DNA from: Telmatactis stephensoni
Lineage: Eukaryota; Cnidaria; Anthozoa; Actiniaria; Isophelliidae
DNA length: 64,000 bases
Direction of reading: 5' to 3'
Assembly: GCA_029948255.1 (NCBI GenBank)
Contig: JALIZF010001718.1
Span: forward strand, 419,501 to 483,500
Position numbers and translations under genes: made by a program. The notes beneath the pieces were generated by a model. That model was not told the origin of the DNA, did no database searches, and worked only from the letters and a program-made list of their open reading frames with translations. Of the stretch, positions 10,912-22,460 are shown piece after piece; the stretch's first letter is position 1, and each line of letters begins with the position of its first letter.

Positions 10912-11975
10912 TATTTTCATCCAAGTACCCCTTTAACACTGTTTCTTTTCAACTTATAGCGATCGCACAACACATCTCCTGGGTTAGCTTGAGCAGCTTT
11001 TAAATACTGGTAACGTTGGTTCATAGCCTTTCTAATTTCAGTGACTATCCATGGGAGTGACTTGTCTCTAAACGTTAGTTTTTCTGCATTTAAGGTTGGT
11101 GCCTACTAATGGGAAGGTAATTTTTTTGGCCAAAACCCACATGGGTATCAAAGAACCCATCATAGGGAGCTAGAATCCAAGGAAAAAATTGGGGGTCACC
11201 AAGCATATTAATGAGTTACACGCCATCAAATGTTGCAAAATCTGCCTATTCTAGAGGCCCAAAGAAAAAATCAAATACCCCATAACTTGAAAACATGTCA
11301 AACTTTCTTTACTAAAACGTTTACAACACAATTCTCTTACTTCTCAATGCCATACGAAATATGAAAAACCAGAATAACAATTTTTTTCAATGACTTTTTA
11401 CTAGTTTTAGACCTGTTTTGGTTCATGATCGCCAAATGAAAAGTCCAATTTTTGCAATCAAGTTTCAATTTTAAATTCATAAAAGTATTTTAAAATAGTA
11501 GGTTAATCTCCACTTTACAATTTACAGAAATAAAAAATAGGGGTATCTGTGCGATTTAGAAAGTTATTTGCTGATAAACGCGCGAAAACTGATCAGAGTT
11601 CACGAAAATGATCAAAAATTCCCTAGCCCTCCCCGGAAAGTAGAGCGAATTACAATGCATTGTGGGAAAACAGATCATTTCTGGTAGAAATGATTGTCAA
11701 AACAGGCATTGTAACTCAGGTTCTATTTATCAACTGTGAATTTCATTCAAACACAGGAGAGGCTAAATGGTTTTCCTTTCATTCTGTAAGTATATTTTTT
11801 TCAAAGTCGTAAAAAGGCCTTGCTTTTACGATTGCTTCACCGACAAAAATTCAGTGTTTTTGCATGCGCAGAAAGTAGTGCGCACGGACAGTAGTAGGCA
11901 CCAACCTTAATCTGATTTTCTTATACTCACTAAAGGTGGCAGTACGTTTATGTCAAATGTGAATTTCTTTTGTTA
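10912..11975 (-). pseudogene. CR1-like LINE ORF2 fragment (linker between endonuclease and RT), split by a MITE
   Basis: Reading the minus strand and stepping over the insertion at 11093-11907, the frame continues across the junction: RTATFSEYKKIR, LNAEKLTFRDKSLPW, then TEIRKAMNQRYQYLKAAQ and RYKLKRN. The LPWxxxEIRKxMxxR motif is the standard linker of CR1/Jockey-type ORF2 between the AP endonuclease and the reverse transcriptase. Both flanking domains are missing. Confidence 0.65.
11093..11907. mobile_element. 815-bp non-autonomous TIR element with TA target duplication
   Basis: The ends are inverted repeats (AGGTTGGTGCCTACTA... and its complement ...TAGTAGGCACCAACCT), flanked on both sides by TA (11091-11092 and 11908-11909). 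Removing the element and one TA restores an open LINE frame. TA duplication points to the Tc1/mariner group. No transposase is encoded. Confidence 0.8.
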
Positions 11976-12188
11976 ATTATTACTCAACACTGTTTCAATC
12001 TGTTTTTGATTTGAAGTCCAAGGAACAAATCTACATGATGCAAGTATGTGGAGAATAAATGATGATGTCTGATGATTATTAAAGGGTTACCCTTACAGAA
12101 ATAAAGTATACTTTAGATCTTCAGCACACTGAGGCTACTTGTTGCATTATAGAGTAAAACTAGTAGAAATGTTCTTAAATCAGAAGCT

Positions 12189-13070
12189 TTAAGGTGGGTA
12201 AAAAGTAGTGTTGAGGCATTTAGGGCAGCATTTTAGAAAGAACACAATGTGGCCACATGCAATGGTACCATTGAGCTTGAATTGTATTATACAGTTATTG
12301 CCCCTTACAATAGAATGGTATTCACTTTGGTAAATGATCCTGTTATGAAATAGACGCTTGAACTTGAATGCACTTGTCACTTCATCAACAACATTTTTAA
12401 CTTCTGCAGTCAGTACATCACTCAATTCAGCAGTTTGGTAGCTTCCAATAGCATAAGCACAGTTATTTTGGGACAGGTCCGCATTTGGTAAAAATATTGG
12501 CTCATTAGACGACTTAAATCTTTTCATTTGTTTGTAACACTCTAAAGCCACTGAATTTGGAGGCAATAAAAGAACCAATTCTGGAATTTTCTGGTATTGA
12601 CAGATCACGAACTAGATCACGAACTCGCTCAAGAAGATAAGAGAGACTGTGTACATTGAATGTTCACATCGCCTTGAGTACAGTTCTGCAACTCTCAAAT
12701 AGAAGTGTTTCAGAAGTGCTTCTGCTTTCTTTATGTCAGAAGAGTCACTGAGAGAATCGTGAAGCAAAAGGAAAACAACTTCAACAAGTAGTACATAATG
12801 TTGGAAGTAAGTTTCTTGTAAAATGCCATACAAACATGGAAGAGAGTAAAACAGTAGAAATGCAACTTGGGGGCTTGAAGTTACCACTGTTTTCATTTTG
12901 ATACATGCCCGACTGATATACAGTTCGTTTGTCGAGTTTGATTTACTGTTCTGTCGATCAAACAAAGTATGAACTTCAGGGTTCAAATCGGAGGGATCCA
13001 TCAAAAAAGGAATGGTACTTTCTCAAATATCCCCTTCAATTCAGAGATTGCCAGACTTGTTTTAGCAGCT
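12189..13070 (-). pseudogene. CACTA (EnSpm)-like tnp2 / DUF4218-type protein, C-terminal part
   Basis: The upstream ORF (13004-12612) contains VAFLLFYSLPCLYG, then FYLRVAELYSRR, the pattern before the vHxLxHL segment of tnp2/DUF4218 proteins of CACTA transposons. A frame change near 12610 leads into the second ORF (12608-12189) with an RLFHNRIIYQ segment and an IIQFKLNGTIACG strand typical of the C-terminus. The conserved GPLW...FE part appears deleted between the two. The catalytic N-terminal region is absent or too decayed to see. A relic. Confidence 0.5.
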
Positions 13071-13569
13071 AAATTTTGTCAGCACAAAACTGTTGGACTG
13101 TAGCCATAGAATCTGGCTCATCATCATCATCAGGGCTGTCTGGCATAATCCTGTTTACCACAGCATTTATAATGCCTTTTTATGGAACAGCAGCGTTTCA
13201 AGGGTTTCTGTTAGAATATCTGGAAGGATTTGACATGAGGTGCTCCAGCTGGTGACCTAAGCCAGTATTTTGTATGGCTGCTTAGAAGGTCCATTTTGAA
13301 GAGAAAAGACTGTGCTAATCCTTTGCGAAGATAATGAACATGCATCACATGCAGAGAGCAAATTCTCGTGAAAATGGTTGAACGATAATTAAAGTAATTA
13401 GATAACACTTCCATAAGCTTGCTTGCAGACGATACTTTAACAGTGCATGCATTTTTACTGAGCAGAGGGCATTCAGACTAGTCTAAACTAGTCTAAGATG
13501 TCCTGAAAGATTAACAGTCGAGGAGGCATTTATTGCCATGGTTCTGCTCACTCTCAGCAGAAGAGAATC
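13071..13569. other. Region upstream of the CACTA-like relic
   Basis: A 67-aa minus ORF (13211-13414) may be decayed transposase sequence, but I cannot align it. Two adjacent copies of gactagtctaaactagtcta-type sequence occur near 13478-13495. Confidence 0.3.
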
Positions 13570-14180
13570 AACGTTATTGTTATGTTTACACATACACAAT
13601 CAATTGCTGCGACTGCCGTCAATTGTGCCTGTCCCTTACAGAGCGAGTATACATAAGGGCTGCATATCTCATTTCTGCCTAGTTCACATTAGACTCTATT
13701 GGCAGTAGGAGGTAGGCCATGGCAATTATCTCTCCTTTGTACACACTTATGTTGTCTGCCACACGATAGGCACTATGTGGTATAAGAGGTAGAACTTGAT
13801 TCATAATAACATCATGGAATGTTAAAGTTACCTTCTACTGGTATGGCCATGACGACTTAACAACGAATTACTACAAGCAGTTGTGGATTTTTTTTCGACA
13901 GCATGACACAGGATAACCACTTTCGTTGCATCCATACTTGTGCTCAACTGTTTCAGTTGGAAATGAGGTTTCATCAAAAACGTGAACTTCTCTAGGATCC
14001 ACATTCTTGCGCCACTGAAAACATCATTGTCTCTTTTGTTGAATAAAGAAAGTCAACCTTTCAACTGCTGCCACAGCACACTTCTTCCTTGTTATGTGTC
14101 GGCTTCCAAAGAGCTGTCATATAAAAGAATAAGATGGGACATTTTTAAATGCACTTGCGTGAGCAGTGTCGCCTTTTGCT
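13570..14180 (-). pseudogene. IS630/Tc1-like (DDE_3) transposase relic
   Basis: Minus-strand translation gives HITRKKCAVAAVERL, then WRKNVDPREVHVFDETSF and EHKYGCNESGYPV, then after stops VLPLIPHSAYRV. The pattern (ITRKK..., VDPxxxxxFDETxF, YGxxxxGYPV) is the start of a DDE_3 endonuclease of the IS630 group, with the first catalytic aspartate in FDET. Several stops interrupt it. The fragment at 26655-27087 shows the complementary N-terminal part of what looks like the same family. Confidence 0.5.
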
Positions 14181-14429
14181 GAAACAATGCAACTATTTTC
14201 TTAACACTATTCACGGCAGTCTTTCACACTGTTCAATAATAAATGGAAAAATGCGACCAGCATGAAATGTTTCAGCTTTATTAGACCAATAGCAACAACC
14301 CCAAAATGTCCCAAAACTCAAAGACGCCCAAAACCAAAAGCCAAAACTCAATACAGATAGTTAGGGAAGGCAGTAGTAAACTGGCTGAGATGAGCATACA
14401 AAGAGGACAACTGTACCAAAGGATCTTGA

Positions 14430-15345
14430 TGAGAGAGAAGCTGTGAAAGACCGCCAGGGCAAAGGACTTGAGCAACTTTCATGTGGCAAGTGGCAAGCTG
14501 TAGGGGCACAGCACCAACTAATATGGTCCAAGATGTCAGATAATTGGCTGCCAGAAAGGACTAAAGTGATAGCATCTCCGGCTCGGAAGCTGTGTAGGGT
14601 TTCACCCTCATAAATTTTAGCCTCTTCAAGATGACCACGAAGACAGGACTGTAGGGCAGAGGTAGAAATCTGTTTATCCTGGATCTACCCTGCCAGACTA
14701 AGAGGTGGAAACAAGAATCCCGTCGAATCAAATACCAAGAATAGAGGAAACCTTTACATACCATTCTATATAAAGATGAGAGAATGACGGCGAATGCCAA
14801 AAACATTGGAAGAACCGTCTCTTAAGGTCCTTCCCCATACATGGTTGAACAGAAAACATTGGTCATCCAGGAAATGCATTTCTTGCATTTTAACCACTAA
14901 AGAAAAGGCATTTGAAGAATGCATCATTCCTCGCACACGCAAATCAGAGATATCTGCGATATGGTGAGACAACTGGAACAGCTTCAGGACCAATAGGTAA
15001 CCGAAGTCTGGAGCTGTTCGCAAGTCAAGGCCTTAAGGTAATCTTTAACTTCATATGAAGCAACAGGATTCCCCAAAGCAGGGCACAGTTCCAATCAGTG
15101 TCTCTACCGGCAGTTTTGAAAATTGCCCACAGTTTCCCAATTAAAGAGTCCACAGTAGCGTATGACAAGCGTGTGGGTCAACTTGCCAAACTTCATGTTT
15201 TCCAAAATAGGGGCAGCAAGCAGCATGCACCTTAGTTCTCCCTCGGGAGTCTTTCTGTGCCAAAAACAACAAGCATCCATGGGAAAGGGAGGGACAATAA
15301 AAAGCCCTTGAGCTCTTCTCAGAGAAACTTTCTGTCATGCGTAAG
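14430..15345 (-). pseudogene. DIRS-like tyrosine recombinase relic (copy B)
   Basis: Across several frames the minus strand gives FGKHEVWQV, IGKLWAIFKTAGR, WNCALLWGNPVAS, FLFNHVWGRTLRDG, SSNVFGIRRH and finally HMKVAQVLCPGGL. Each has a partner in copy A (IGKLRAVFKDIGR, GNPAAS, LLFNHVWGKTLWDG, YMKLAEVLRAGG), in the same order. It is a heavily decayed recombinase 3' portion of the same retroelement family. The HxxR box region is too damaged to read. No RT or gag part lies next to it. Confidence 0.65.
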
Positions 15346-16398
15346 CAGAAGACATGGAAACTGCCTGAAGCTCATCGAACTGACTATTGCCTAATTTCAT
15401 GCAGGACTAGCCTGTGAACAGCATGTGAACAGGCTCTCGGGGAAGGGAAGGGAGGGGGAGGGAAGAGGGGGAAGGGGAGAGCCTGTAAGCATCCTTTGGA
15501 GAAAACCGTTCCGCCTCCAACTAATTAGTATTCAAAGTCATGCAAGAAAGGTCATGAGTTTTCAAAATTAATCAAAAGTCAAGCTTTTATTTGAATTACA
15601 GTGTAAATTATAATTAATTTCTTTGCAACTTGGACTTTTTTCTTGCTGACAAACGACTTTTTTTACGAAAAGACGAGCGATTTGAGAGGAATTTCAATTC
15701 ACTGAAATACAAACTTCAGTCAAATGTACGACCGTTAAACATACCTGACATCTCAAATGTCCCTCAAAAATTGAAATAAATTATCTAGAACGTGGTTTAT
15801 CAGAGTTAATTCTCCAAGCTTTAGTCTAAAAGAGCTCAGTTGAATAAATTAAACAAATTATCTCCGAAACGTATTACTGTCTGCCGTGAATCATTCTTGG
15901 CCTTTTGCAGCACCGAGCGTTAATTTGAAGACCATTCAATAACGTAAAACATACAGAAACAAAAATCTTTATCAAAATCCTTACAGTGACACTAAATGAA
16001 CTTCATCAATAACAAGGGCCACAATTTGCTTCCCTAGATTGCTGTTGCGAAGCTCCTTCAGCTATGTTTCCTGGAGGACTTAATTCTGCACTCTGTAGAC
16101 AAGTTCTGCATCGCATTCGTTGCTTTTACGTTCTTTTATATTGTCTTCATCTCCAAGTTGAACAGCATTTATTCATTTCTCTTGATACAGAGTTCTTCTT
16201 GTTCAATTCTTCGAACTGTTTACAATCTTTCTTGATCGTGAAATATTTTTGTCTTTGCCTTTTCTGCGACCATCCGTGACCGTCAATCAAAAATTGACCA
16301 ATCAGAGCCTGATACCAGATTCTGGTAGACAAGCCATCGACTGAAACAAGTAAACAAGCAAGTAGATATGACAAAACACTGATATGTAATTGTGGTAT
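15346..16398. other. Non-coding region with a purine-rich tract
   Basis: A G/A-only stretch lies at about 15438-15481 (aagggaagggagggggaggg...). The rest shows no gene. Region ends at the start codon of the second THAP transposase (16399). Confidence 0.55.
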
Positions 16399-17865
16399 AA
16401 TGCCAAAACCTGTAAATTGCTGTGTTCCCGGTTGTCTTAATAACTTCCAGAATGCATCTGGACTTCATTACTACAGGATCCCAAACCCCAACGAAACCCA
16501 TCGCTTGCAAATACCATGGAAACGATAACAACAAACTTGAAAAAGAGGCAATTATAATAGAAGAAGAAAATAGTATACCTCAAGAATCAAAAGAAGGTTT
16601 TAAAGAACAACCATCACTTGTGAATCGAGGAACACAAACAGAAGTGTCAGATATTACAGAAGACAAACATGAACATACTATTCGTGAATTGAACTTGACT
16701 GTGGAGAGGCTAACAACTGAATTGAATCAGCTGAAGTTTCAACTGAAAGAATCCAAATTCAACATTGAGAACTATAAGGACAGTCATAGTGATGTTGCCT
16801 TTTACACAGGCTTTCATGATCATGAAACTCTTTTGCTGTGTTACAGCATTATTGAAGAAAATTCAAAGAACATAAACTATGAGTATTACACAAAGCTAAC
16901 TGATGACAACAACCTTGGTAGACCTAGAAAGTTGTCCTGTTTCAAAGAATTCATTCTTGTTGCAATGAAACTAAGACTTGGTCTTTTTAATCAAGATCTG
17001 GCATACAGTAAAAACCCGCATATAAGAACCACTGTTTTTCGAGGTTAGGCTAAAGTGGTACTTATGTAATTGGTATTTAGTGAGAATTTAGGCTAAGGTG
17101 GTTCTTAACTGGTTCTTATATACAAGGCAAAAACAATATGTATATTTATATGTTTGTATTGTATATGTATAAAAAATCGTTTGCTTATTGTTATTAAGTA
17201 CAAATGATAACATATTGTATATACATCACCTAAAACATTTGTAAAGCATTTATCTTGTAAAAATTTGGTCATTCAGCCTGAAGTTATATTTTTTTCACCA
17301 TTTACAAAACAAAAAAAAGAACATAAATCCAAATCAATGTTGAAACCTTTTATATAAGAACCAGTCTAATTTCTTAGGCTAAAGTGGTTCTTATTTAACA
17401 GATGCTTAAAAAGCAAATTTTAGCCTAGTGGTTCTTAATCCACTGGTTCTTATATGCGGGTTTTCACTGTATCGCTTCAAAGTCAGTGAGAGTACTGTAT
17501 CATTAATTTTTAGAACTTGGATAAGATTTTTGAGATTAGAACTTGAGCCCCTGATTTGTTTGCCACCTAGAGAGGTTCTAAGACAACATTTGCCTCCACT
17601 GTTTAAAGTACACTATCCAAAAACTGCATTGATAATTGACTGCACAGAATTTGAAATGGAAAGGCCATTTCTACAAGGCAGAAAACAATTTACTAAAGAG
17701 GAAGCTGAACATAAGAGAATTGCTAGCCTAAGGGTTCACGTGGAAAGATGTATGGAGCGAATCAAGAACTGGCACATCTTAGATAGGAAAATTCCAATTA
17801 CTTTGGCTCCAGTTCCTTCAAATATTATTGTTTTGTCAGCTTTTACTAATTTTTCTCCCCCAGTT
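16399..17865 (+). pseudogene. THAP-domain DDE transposase, internally deleted and split by a MITE
   Basis: ATG at 16399 begins MPKPVNCCVPGCLNNF, the first half of a THAP finger; the W and C-x2-H part is lost and the frame changes near 16500. A coiled-coil-like segment (ELNLTVERLTTELNQL) and the family helix region follow (FYTGFHDHETL, GRPRKLSCFKEF, LRLGLFNQDLAY). A 464-bp MITE interrupts the gene at the TA of the following codon; beyond it the frame resumes exactly (RFKVSESTVSLIF, IIDCTEF). About 110 residues of the DDE core are then missing, since IIDCTEFEMERP jumps to FLQGRKQF, leaving D1 and the E of RVHVERCM but not D2. It ends at FTNFSPP and meets the DIRS element. Same family as the transposase at 2251-3781. 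Confidence 0.8.
17006..17469. mobile_element. 464-bp MITE, Tc1/mariner-type, TA target duplication
   Basis: Ends are CAGTAAAAACCCGCATATAA... and the complement ...TTATATGCGGGTTTTCACTG, about 26 bp, flanked by TA at 17004-17005 and 17470-17471. Internal copies of ggctaaagtggttctta recur near both ends. No coding capacity. Removing it with one TA restores the host transposase frame, so it inserted while that gene was still open. Confidence 0.9.
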
Positions 17866-19060
17866 TTCGTTGAAGTGGCAGGGTCTGTCGAAGACAAAAG
17901 GTCGGATGGGCCACCTGCTCGAAGCACTTCAGCCAATTTCATGTAGTACAGAGCTGTGCTTTGATTATGCCAGTGGGACATGATGTCCCCCAACTGGGAA
18001 CCCGACAATGCCAGCGTAATAGCCGAGCCGTAACGAAAGCTATGAATCATTTCTCCTTCATCACAGTTGGCTTCCTTCAGGTACAGTTTTACACGCGCAT
18101 CGGCGGCAGAACTTAGAAACGGCCTGTTGACGATATGGCCGTGAGGGTTGGTGGGTCTGAACAGGAACCCCTCGGTCAAAGTGATTCGCAACTCGGATGA
18201 AATTGCCCCATAGTTGTCGATAGCTCTCACAGGACACAACTCTGGGTTGGGATGTCTTCGAATACCAAAGACATTAGAGGTGCCATCCCACAGTGTTTTC
18301 CCCAGACGTGGTTGAAAAGAAGACCATTGTCCTGCGGAAACCGTAAGATTTCGTCTGTTTTTACTCGCCCGAGGTCGGATCCTCTGTCCGTGCTGAAGAA
18401 CAGAGCTTTAAAAAAATGCCTGGTCTCTGGCGAGCAGGAAAAGGTTAGTAGAGGTGATGCCCTGGGTGGTCATCTAGCAAGGAGTGATAGCTTAGGCAGA
18501 AACAAAGGGACTGCCTGCTTTGGCGTGATGTTTGCCTGCTGCTCCTCTGTAGAGATTTTAAAATATCTCTGGACCTTGGGGGAAGCAGCCGGGTTACCAA
18601 AACCCAAACTGGCGTTCCATTCTCCACAACGACCGATGTCCTTGAAAACCGCACGAAGTTTGCCAATGTAGGAATCGATAGTCTTGAAAGCAAAGCGTTT
18701 GGGGCACGCGCAACTAGCACCACTTTGGATGTGGCAGTCTGGACACCCATTGAGATGTACCAAGGTTTTGTCGTGACGGTCTTTCCACACCAGAAATCGG
18801 GTCATGTCTCGAGGTGTCGAGTGAATAGATTTTGTGCCATGCAATGAAGCGAGAAAGCTTTCGAATTCCAGGCGCAACGACAATTTTTGTCTGCCATAGG
18901 ACGAGCTTTGCGCTGATCTATGCATTCTTTCCAAACGCTCGTCTATTGCAGGGAAATCTACTTCTATTGACAGTAAAGGATTCTTTGGAGAGCGCTTCCT
19001 TTGATAACCACACATTTGGCAAAAGCTTTCAGAGAAGAACGGGAGACGATCACCTGTCAA
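17866..19060 (-). pseudogene. Tyrosine recombinase of DIRS-like element A
   Basis: The first ORF (19060-18470) carries the N-terminal core-binding domain: FRLEFESFLASLHG-type sequence (LRLEFESFLASL), FKTIDSYIGKLRAVFKDIGR, GNPAASPKVQRYF, EEQQANITPKQAVPLF. After a frame change near 18470 it continues (LLFNHVWGKTLWDG, FGIRRHPNPELCPVRAIDNY) into the catalytic region: HSFRYGSAITLALSG holds the H-x-x-R box, then SHWHNQSTALYYM holds the downstream histidine and candidate tyrosine. The frame then continues about 15 residues before passing into antisense of the neighbouring transposase, so the true C-terminus is lost. Confidence 0.8.
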
Positions 19061-19172
19061 GCTTGTCTACACGGATGGGCACGCCATAAGGTCAACAGAA
19101 TGACCTTCTACACCACCATATGTAGTCTGCACAAGTTGCCATAAAGCTGGGGACAACATGGAATCCAGCAAA

Positions 19173-19728
19173 CTAAGATAACGAGATGGGGCATCGGCTA
19201 GGTTTGCCGCGCTTGCCACAATATAGGTGCAGGTCTATGTTCAGGTGGACTGTGACCTCAAATAGCATCTTCAATGCCCCAATTAGAGACTGTGAACGAG
19301 AACCTTGTCGCTTCCAAGACCGTATCAACGCTTCGCTATCAACAAACGCGTCCACCCATGAATCCTTGACTGTATCAGCAAACCTAAGCAGGACATTATG
19401 CAGTACCATTACTTCTTTCGTAGCAATATCGGTGCTGATCGTGCCTGAGTTCCAATAATCGTAGATGTTGACTTCGACAGCACCCGGACTCAGTACACCT
19501 CCCCACGCATACGACGAGGAGTCAGAGTAAAGCTTCACGTGGGAATGCCGCTCTGAACGCCATGGGAGGAATCCATTCCAATTATCCAAAAAGAGCCAAT
19601 GCTCGAGCTCTTTTTGTAAACAAGTGGACACACGCACAGGGCGCGAAGATCGCATAGCTCGGGAAATAGCTAGGTTCATCTCATTACAATAAAGTCGTGC
19701 ACCTGGGACTGCTAGGCTCATGGAAACG
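19173..19728 (-). pseudogene. RNase H domain of DIRS-like element A
   Basis: Starts at SLAVPGARLYCNEM, which directly continues the RT thumb (LQKLGG...) on the other side of the insertion. The RNase H core shows three acidic positions: KLYSDSSSYAWGG, ATKEVMVL and AFVDSEALI. A frame change near 19215 leads to LADAPSRYLSLLD, the usual end of this domain (NxADAxSR). A one-base difference at the insertion boundary (GGSAF versus expected GGKCVS frame) shows additional decay. Confidence 0.75.
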
Positions 19729-20950
19729 GAGTAAATTCATTTTCCGAGTCAAATACGAGTCCGAGTCAAAGCCAAGTCCGAGTCAAAAGGCCGAGTCAAG
19801 ATAAAAAACAACAACAACAACAAAAAAAACATTTAATAATAATAATAATGATCATTTATATAGCGCCTATCCAAAATCTGCTCTAGGCACTTTAAAAAAA
19901 CATATACTGAACATGCATGGTAGACTGTGAGCATAGGATGGCGCCTTGGGCTGCCGCTACACAGTCCGTACCATTAAAATTAATTTTAAAATAGTCACTA
20001 CAAATTACTGCACTACAAATTGTAGTAACTATTTTATAACAAGTAATAATATTCTTTGGTAAAGGCATTTTGTTGTTGTTGTTGTTGGTGGTGGTGGTCA
20101 ATTAAAGGGGAGATAGATTAATCACCGAGTTGGAGGTTGACTTGAGTTTGAGTTGAGTTTGAATTAGCTTTGAGTTATCACTGAGTTAGCTTTAAAATGA
20201 AATTTAGAACCACAGAAATCACTCTGTTCAAGCTGGACTGATGCTTAGAAGACTTACATTGCTAGTATTTCACATCATGTTTATCTGATAAGCTGAAGTA
20301 AAGTTTTACATTCTATTTATTTAATGTTTTACATCATAATCAATTCAGTCGTATTATCGATAAATACAGAACAACACCATACTGAAAAACTCCCCGCTAA
20401 AATGAACAACTGAAATCCCAGCTACAATGTAGTATTTCACATTGCCTGCCAGCAAAAGCAATAGGCTGTGGAGCGAATATTTTGTGGAACAGATCCAACA
20501 ATTTAGACGTTCATAAACCTGGTTAGACGCTCGTATAAAACTGGCATGAATTATGATGAATGCCGTGTTTAGTTCGGCAAGTTTCAAGCTTGCAATGTCG
20601 GATTAATTGATTGATTGATACAGAAACTCTAAATCATCTTAGGGATGCTGGTTTTGCTCCTTTCTTTGACACATTTTAAATGCTTCAGGGAAGCAAGCCG
20701 TCTTGTCATCCTTTCCCGCACCAAGCAAACAGTTGTTTTCAGTGTTGGGCTTTCTGTGGTAACCACAAAAAAGCGGCGTCAAAGTTTGTCGTTGTTTACT
20801 TGATTCTTTCTTAAAACTTTTGACAAACATGAGTTGATATATTAGCAATGTTAAAGCTCAATTTTTAGATATTTTCATCTTGACTCGGCCTTCTGACTCA
20901 GACTCGGATTTGACTCGGACTCGGATTTGACTCGGTGATTCGGTGAACTC
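19729..20950. mobile_element. 1222-bp non-autonomous TIR element with 10-bp target duplication (Mutator-like)
   Basis: The ends are about 72-bp imperfect inverted repeats rich in the direct motif CCGAGTCAAA (left GAGTAAATTC..., right ...ACTC), each ending inward at GGCCGAGTCAAG. The 10-mer catggaaacg flanks both sides (19719-19728 and 20951-20960) and occurs once in the host RT/RNase H sequence. A 9-10 bp duplication with long TIRs fits Mutator-like elements. No transposase inside. Confidence 0.88.
19803..20100. repeat. Nested repeat bounded by AAC/GTT tracts
   Basis: Within the TIR element, a segment begins with aacaacaacaac, then aataataataat and tttatatagcgcctat, and ends with tttgttgttgttgttgttgg. 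The tttatatagcgcc and ctctaggcactt words resemble a widespread short marine-invertebrate repeat. Probably a second, nested non-autonomous element. Confidence 0.5.
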
Positions 20951-20960
20951 CATGGAAACG

Positions 20961-22250
20961 CACTTCCGCCAAGTTTTTGAAGGGTCGTCAAATCAAGAGC
21001 TCTAGAGTCTAGAGCCTCCTTTATCAATGCGACAAACTTGTCCTTTTTGTGTGGAAGCAGGGTGAAAGCTTGTCTGACAGAGTCACATACAAAGCCTAAA
21101 TATCGTACTTGTTGCGATGGGGTCAAGGTAGATTTTTCTAAGCCAATAAAATAACCAAGAAACGTCAGGGTGTGGCAAGTAAGAAACGCCGCTACATTGG
21201 CCAGTGCCAAGTGGACAGTCTCGACAGAGGGCAGATTCTTATAAGTACAAGGAAGGGTTCCATGGGCAAACGATAGCTGGCCAGTGTGACGGTCATCAAT
21301 GTACAGCGATGACAGAATGTTCAGGGACCGAAGGTAGTGAGAGGCCACAAGACCTGTTGTATGGTAAATGTAGGTGGAGGATTTCCAGCCAAAAGGCAAG
21401 CAGCAGCTCACAAAAAAAACATCCACCCCATTCAAACCCAAAATAGGTACGGCATTCAGGGCAAAGCTGAATGTGACTTGTCGTCACATACAGTCTGGTA
21501 CGAATCCTTACTAACATACTTTGGTAAATTCAAGATGCTGTCCAGCGAAAAAGGTCTATCCTGAGTCCATACGTTCAAGAATCGGTTATCGTTACAGAGC
21601 CGTGGCTTAGATGGCTCGACAGTGCGGGGCATAACCAGATGAAGTGGATCACACTCTCCAACTTTACCCCACAGCGAGATGGCGCCCGACTTTAATCTTG
21701 CAATAATCGTGTCAGATATGAATTAAACAAAAGGCTTACACGAGGGATGATTGGAGAATACCCGGGCAGGGGGGCTATCACAACTGTAGTTAACTCCCTT
21801 GTAGCTTCCTTCAAAGCGAGTGAAAAAAACGACGGGCATCAACAAAATTAACGATCCAGTCGCAAACTTCTTTAAAGCGCTCAGAATCAACTCCCTGGAG
21901 GATAGCATTCCAGTTATCTTTGTGATGATGGAGTTCCCCGGCGATATAATGACTCGGGTCCTGGAAGGCCAAAAGAGAAACATCTGCTAAAGCACTTCCT
22001 GCTCTAACTGACTTAACAAAGTATTGGGAAATATGGGCGTTGTTTTCCATCCCCTGGGCATGGTAGACACCTGTTCCATCAAATTTTACCCAGCGCAAAC
22101 CACTATTTGGAACAACCATGGGATTAAAGTCAGGTGTTCTTTCCCAATCATGGAAAAAATTGTTAACGTTCTGAAAAAGAAGATAGGAGTGATTGGAACA
22201 GAGCCCAGGGGATGGCAAACTCAGCCCCGGTAATCCGAGAGGGAATTGAG
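20961..22250 (-). pseudogene. Reverse transcriptase region of DIRS-like element A
   Basis: The minus strand encodes the pol N-terminus (LPSPGLCSNHSYLL, VNNFFHDWERTP, then CDWIVNFVDARRFF), a frame change at about 21820, FEGSYKGVNYSCD and a stop at about 21724. The RT fingers follow without a Met start (ARLKSGAISLWGKVG, KPRLCNDNRFLN, SLDSILNLPKYV, VCDDKS), a short deletion near 21490, then LPFGWKSSTYIYH and the catalytic SSLYIDDRH. It ends at TLQKLGG, where the insertion lies. RxLN, DDKS, LPFGWK and YIDD are the canonical blocks of this RT type. Five or so lesions make it inactive. Confidence 0.8.
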
Positions 22251-22460
22251 ATTACCTTTGAGGATGCCACCCACGAGGGTGAAGAGAAAAGCAGACTAGA
22301 AATGAGGGGCAAGGGCCTCACTGTTTTTACGGTAGATGGCGCGAAAACATGAAAGATATTAAATATCAGCAAATTAAGACAGAGTCATAAATACGAGAAG
22401 CAGTTTATTTCATGAAATAGCAGAAAACAAAATCATTTATTTAACAAATGCAATATGATA

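Noticed and set aside
17428..17946. 172-aa ORF read as one protein
   Set aside because: It joins MITE end, transposase and antisense DIRS sequence; only 17472-17865 is transposase.
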